Below, in pieces: positions 62,810 through 64,000 of a DNA stretch of 64,000 bases. The position numbers and the translations under genes were made by a program. Origin of the DNA: Ktedonobacter sp. SOSP1-85 (GTDB lineage: Bacteria; Chloroflexota; Ktedonobacteria; Ktedonobacterales; Ktedonobacteraceae). The notes below the pieces were generated by a model. The model saw nothing but the letters and a program-made list of their open reading frames with translations, searched no databases and was not told where the DNA came from. The stretch lies in assembly GCF_016587415.1 (NCBI RefSeq), contig NZ_BNJI01000001.1, positions 4,379,501 through 4,443,500 of the forward strand, read 5' to 3'. Each line of letters begins with the position of its first letter. Position 1 is the first letter of the stretch.

Positions 62810-62965
62810 AAACAAGAAACACAACCGCTTACAGTGCGTTTCCCTCCTGCTCTTTTGAAGCAACTCAGGATATGCGCAATCATCAACAACTGTTCCCTCA
62901 ACGGGGAGATTCTTACGGCAATCGAGGAGCATGTGAAGCGAGAGGCAAAGAAGAAAGGTCAGTAA
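62807..62965 (+). CDS. Ribbon-helix-helix (Arc/CopG-like) protein, 52 aa
   Basis: The sequence has the strand PLTVRFPPALLKQL, the turn AIINNCSLNGEI and the helix LTAIEEHVKREAKKK. The S-x-N-x-E-I pattern is typical of Arc-type ribbon-helix-helix repressors. No ribosome site, and the promoter lies directly at the ATG. The gene ends 1 nt before the GTG of tnpB, so both are one transcript. The inverted repeat over the promoter is a natural target for self-repression (inference). It is missing from the other TnpB element at 2.5 kb. Confidence 0.75.
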   Translation: MKQETQPLTVRFPPALLKQLRICAIINNCSLNGEILTAIEEHVKREAKKKGQ

Positions 62966-62966
62966 C

Positions 62967-64000
62967 GTGGTCAAGAAGGCGTATAAGTACCGCTTTTACC
63001 CAACGGACGAACAGGCGCGTCATCTGGCGCAAACGTTCGGCTGTTGTCGCTTCGTGTACAACTATGCCCTCTCGACCAAGAAACGTGCCTACTTTGATCA
63101 CAAACGCAAGATCAAAACCTCCGAACTCAGTGTCGCCATCACCGCCCTCAAAAAAGAGGAGGGGACGGCATGGCTCAAAGATGTGAGCAGCGTCCCCTTG
63201 CAACAGTCCCTTCGTCATCTTGACGCCGCCTACAAAAACTTTTTTGAGGGGCGAGCCAAGTATCCCACCTTCAAAAAGAAGCACAAAGGACAGAGCGCGA
63301 CCTATACCGACAACGCCTTTACATGGCGTGAGGGAAAGCTCACCCTTGCCAAACAGAAAGACCCCCTCAATATTGTGTGGTCGCGCCCACTGCCAAAGGA
63401 TACACGTATTTCCAGTGTGACCATCTCCAAAGACCCATCAGGGCGCTATTTCATTTCTTTGCTGGTTGAAGAGTGGATCGAACCTCTTCCCCTGACGGAG
63501 AAGGTCGTCGGGGTGGACCTGGGCCTCAAATCCCTGCTCATTACCTCCGATGGGGAAACCATCGCTAACCCAAAGCACCTCCACCGCTACGAAAAGAAGC
63601 TTGCCAAGGCTCAGAGACGACACGCGAAAAAGAAAAAGGGCAGCAAGAACCGCGACAAGGCCCGCAAAAAAGTGGCTCGTCTGCATGCCAAGATTGTCAA
63701 TACCCGTCGAGACTACCAGCACAAAGTGACCACCAGACTGATACGCGAAAACCAAGTGATCTGCCTGGAAGGCTTACATGTGGCTGGCATGCTCAAAAAC
63801 CACTGCCTTGCCAAAGCCATTAGCGATGTAGGATGGGGTGAGATTCGGCGGCAACTGGAATACAAAGCGGCATGGTACGGGCGCACGGTCGTCATCATTA
63901 ATCGGTGGGAAGCGACCAGCAAGACGTGTAGCGCCTGTGGGTACAACCTGGACATCCTCACCCTGGATGTACGGGAGTGGGTCTGTCCAGGTTGTGGTGT
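62967..64000 (+). CDS. tnpB: TnpB RNA-guided nuclease (IS605 OrfB family), cut off by window end
   Basis: 344 codons visible, starting GTG. The N-terminal region is KKAYKYRFYPTDEQARHLAQ, with FVYNYALSTKKRAYF. RuvC-like Asp in VVGVDLGLKSLLITSDG and Glu in VICLEGLHVAGML are present. A zinc ribbon starts CSACGYN ... CPGCG; the last catalytic Asp lies beyond the window. It differs clearly from the TnpB at 2537 and is of a more common, shorter type. Preceded by the ribbon-helix-helix gene and the 260-bp element. Confidence 0.92.
   Translation, partial: MVKKAYKYRFYPTDEQARHLAQTFGCCRFVYNYALSTKKRAYFDHKRKIKTSELSVAITALKKEEGTAWLKDVSSVPLQQSLRHLDAAYKNFFEGRAKYPTFKKKHKGQSATYTDNAFTWREGKLTLAKQKDPLNIVWSRPLPKDTRISSVTISKDPSGRYFISLLVEEWIEPLPLTEKVVGVDLGLKSLLITSDGETIANPKHLHRYEKKLAKAQRRHAKKKKGSKNRDKARKKVARLHAKIVNTRRDYQHKVTTRLIRENQVICLEGLHVAGMLKNHCLAKAISDVGWGEIRRQLEYKAAWYGRTVVIINRWEATSKTCSACGYNLDILTLDVREWVCPGCG

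Noticed and set aside
1..64000. tRNA or rRNA genes
   Set aside because: No cloverleaf with a GGTTCGA-type arm and no rRNA-like stretch was seen by eye; a covariance search would settle it.

Overview
The window looks like part of a chromosome from a Ktedonobacteria-like member of the Chloroflexota. This is inferred from gene content and genome style, not from a marker gene. Supporting traits are the MurT/GatD lipid II amidation pair, abundant Hanks-type kinases with FHA and TPR proteins, many stand-alone response regulators, mid-50s percent GC by eye, and very many long intergenic palindromes. No tRNA, rRNA or CRISPR array was seen.

Layout. 1-4 kb: the end of one prolyl-tRNA synthetase, a complete bacterial-type proS, then a TnpB-only insertion element. 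4-10 kb (mostly minus strand): a lipoprotein glycosidase, gatD-murT, and a penicillin-binding carboxypeptidase. 10-24 kb: ECF sigma factor, glutamine synthetase family enzyme, NUDIX and LOG proteins, a receiver protein, pentapeptide and LURP-one proteins, an aldehyde dehydrogenase, an AAA ATPase with a DNA-binding tail, a LysR regulator, and an acyl-CoA dehydrogenase/CoA-lyase pair. 24-34 kb: dienelactone hydrolase, metG behind a methionine-rich leader peptide and attenuator-like hairpins, CocE-type hydrolase, double-FHA protein, NadD-like protein, aconitase. 34-46 kb: signalling block with a zinc-ribbon/kinase-relic/TPR protein, a zinc-ribbon/kinase/TPR protein, a membrane-anchored kinase, a HEAT-repeat protein, a soluble histidine kinase and a receiver protein. 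46-53 kb: KGG stress protein, M23 peptidase, MurJ, FlgM-like protein, and a three-gene glycosyltransferase/radical-SAM operon. 53-62 kb: putrescine aminotransferase, a URO-D family protein, and a purine catabolic operon (adenine deaminase plus xanthine-dehydrogenase-type subunits). 62-64 kb: a second TnpB element with a ribbon-helix-helix gene in front.

How genes work together. MurT/GatD, MurJ, the carboxypeptidase and the M23 peptidase are cell-wall functions. Putrescine aminotransferase, the succinate-semialdehyde-type dehydrogenase and the glutamine synthetase family enzyme could act in polyamine/GABA use, although they are scattered. Adenine deaminase followed by a molybdenum hydroxylase fits adenine to hypoxanthine to xanthine/urate.

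Most notable: (1) a 43-codon leader ORF with nine Met codons between a strong promoter and metG, followed by mutually exclusive hairpins, which looks like ribosome-mediated attenuation by methionine charging; (2) a 260-bp element with terminal inverted repeats and compensatory changes upstream of two different tnpB genes; (3) a ribbon-helix-helix/TnpB operon with an apparently leaderless, self-controlled promoter; (4) about 19 long, mostly perfect palindromes of unrelated sequence, several followed by one conserved short tag; (5) a MITE-like insertion with a target duplication and an empty-site homologue in the same window. Four genes carry single-base frameshifts beside G/C runs, which points to consensus sequence errors.
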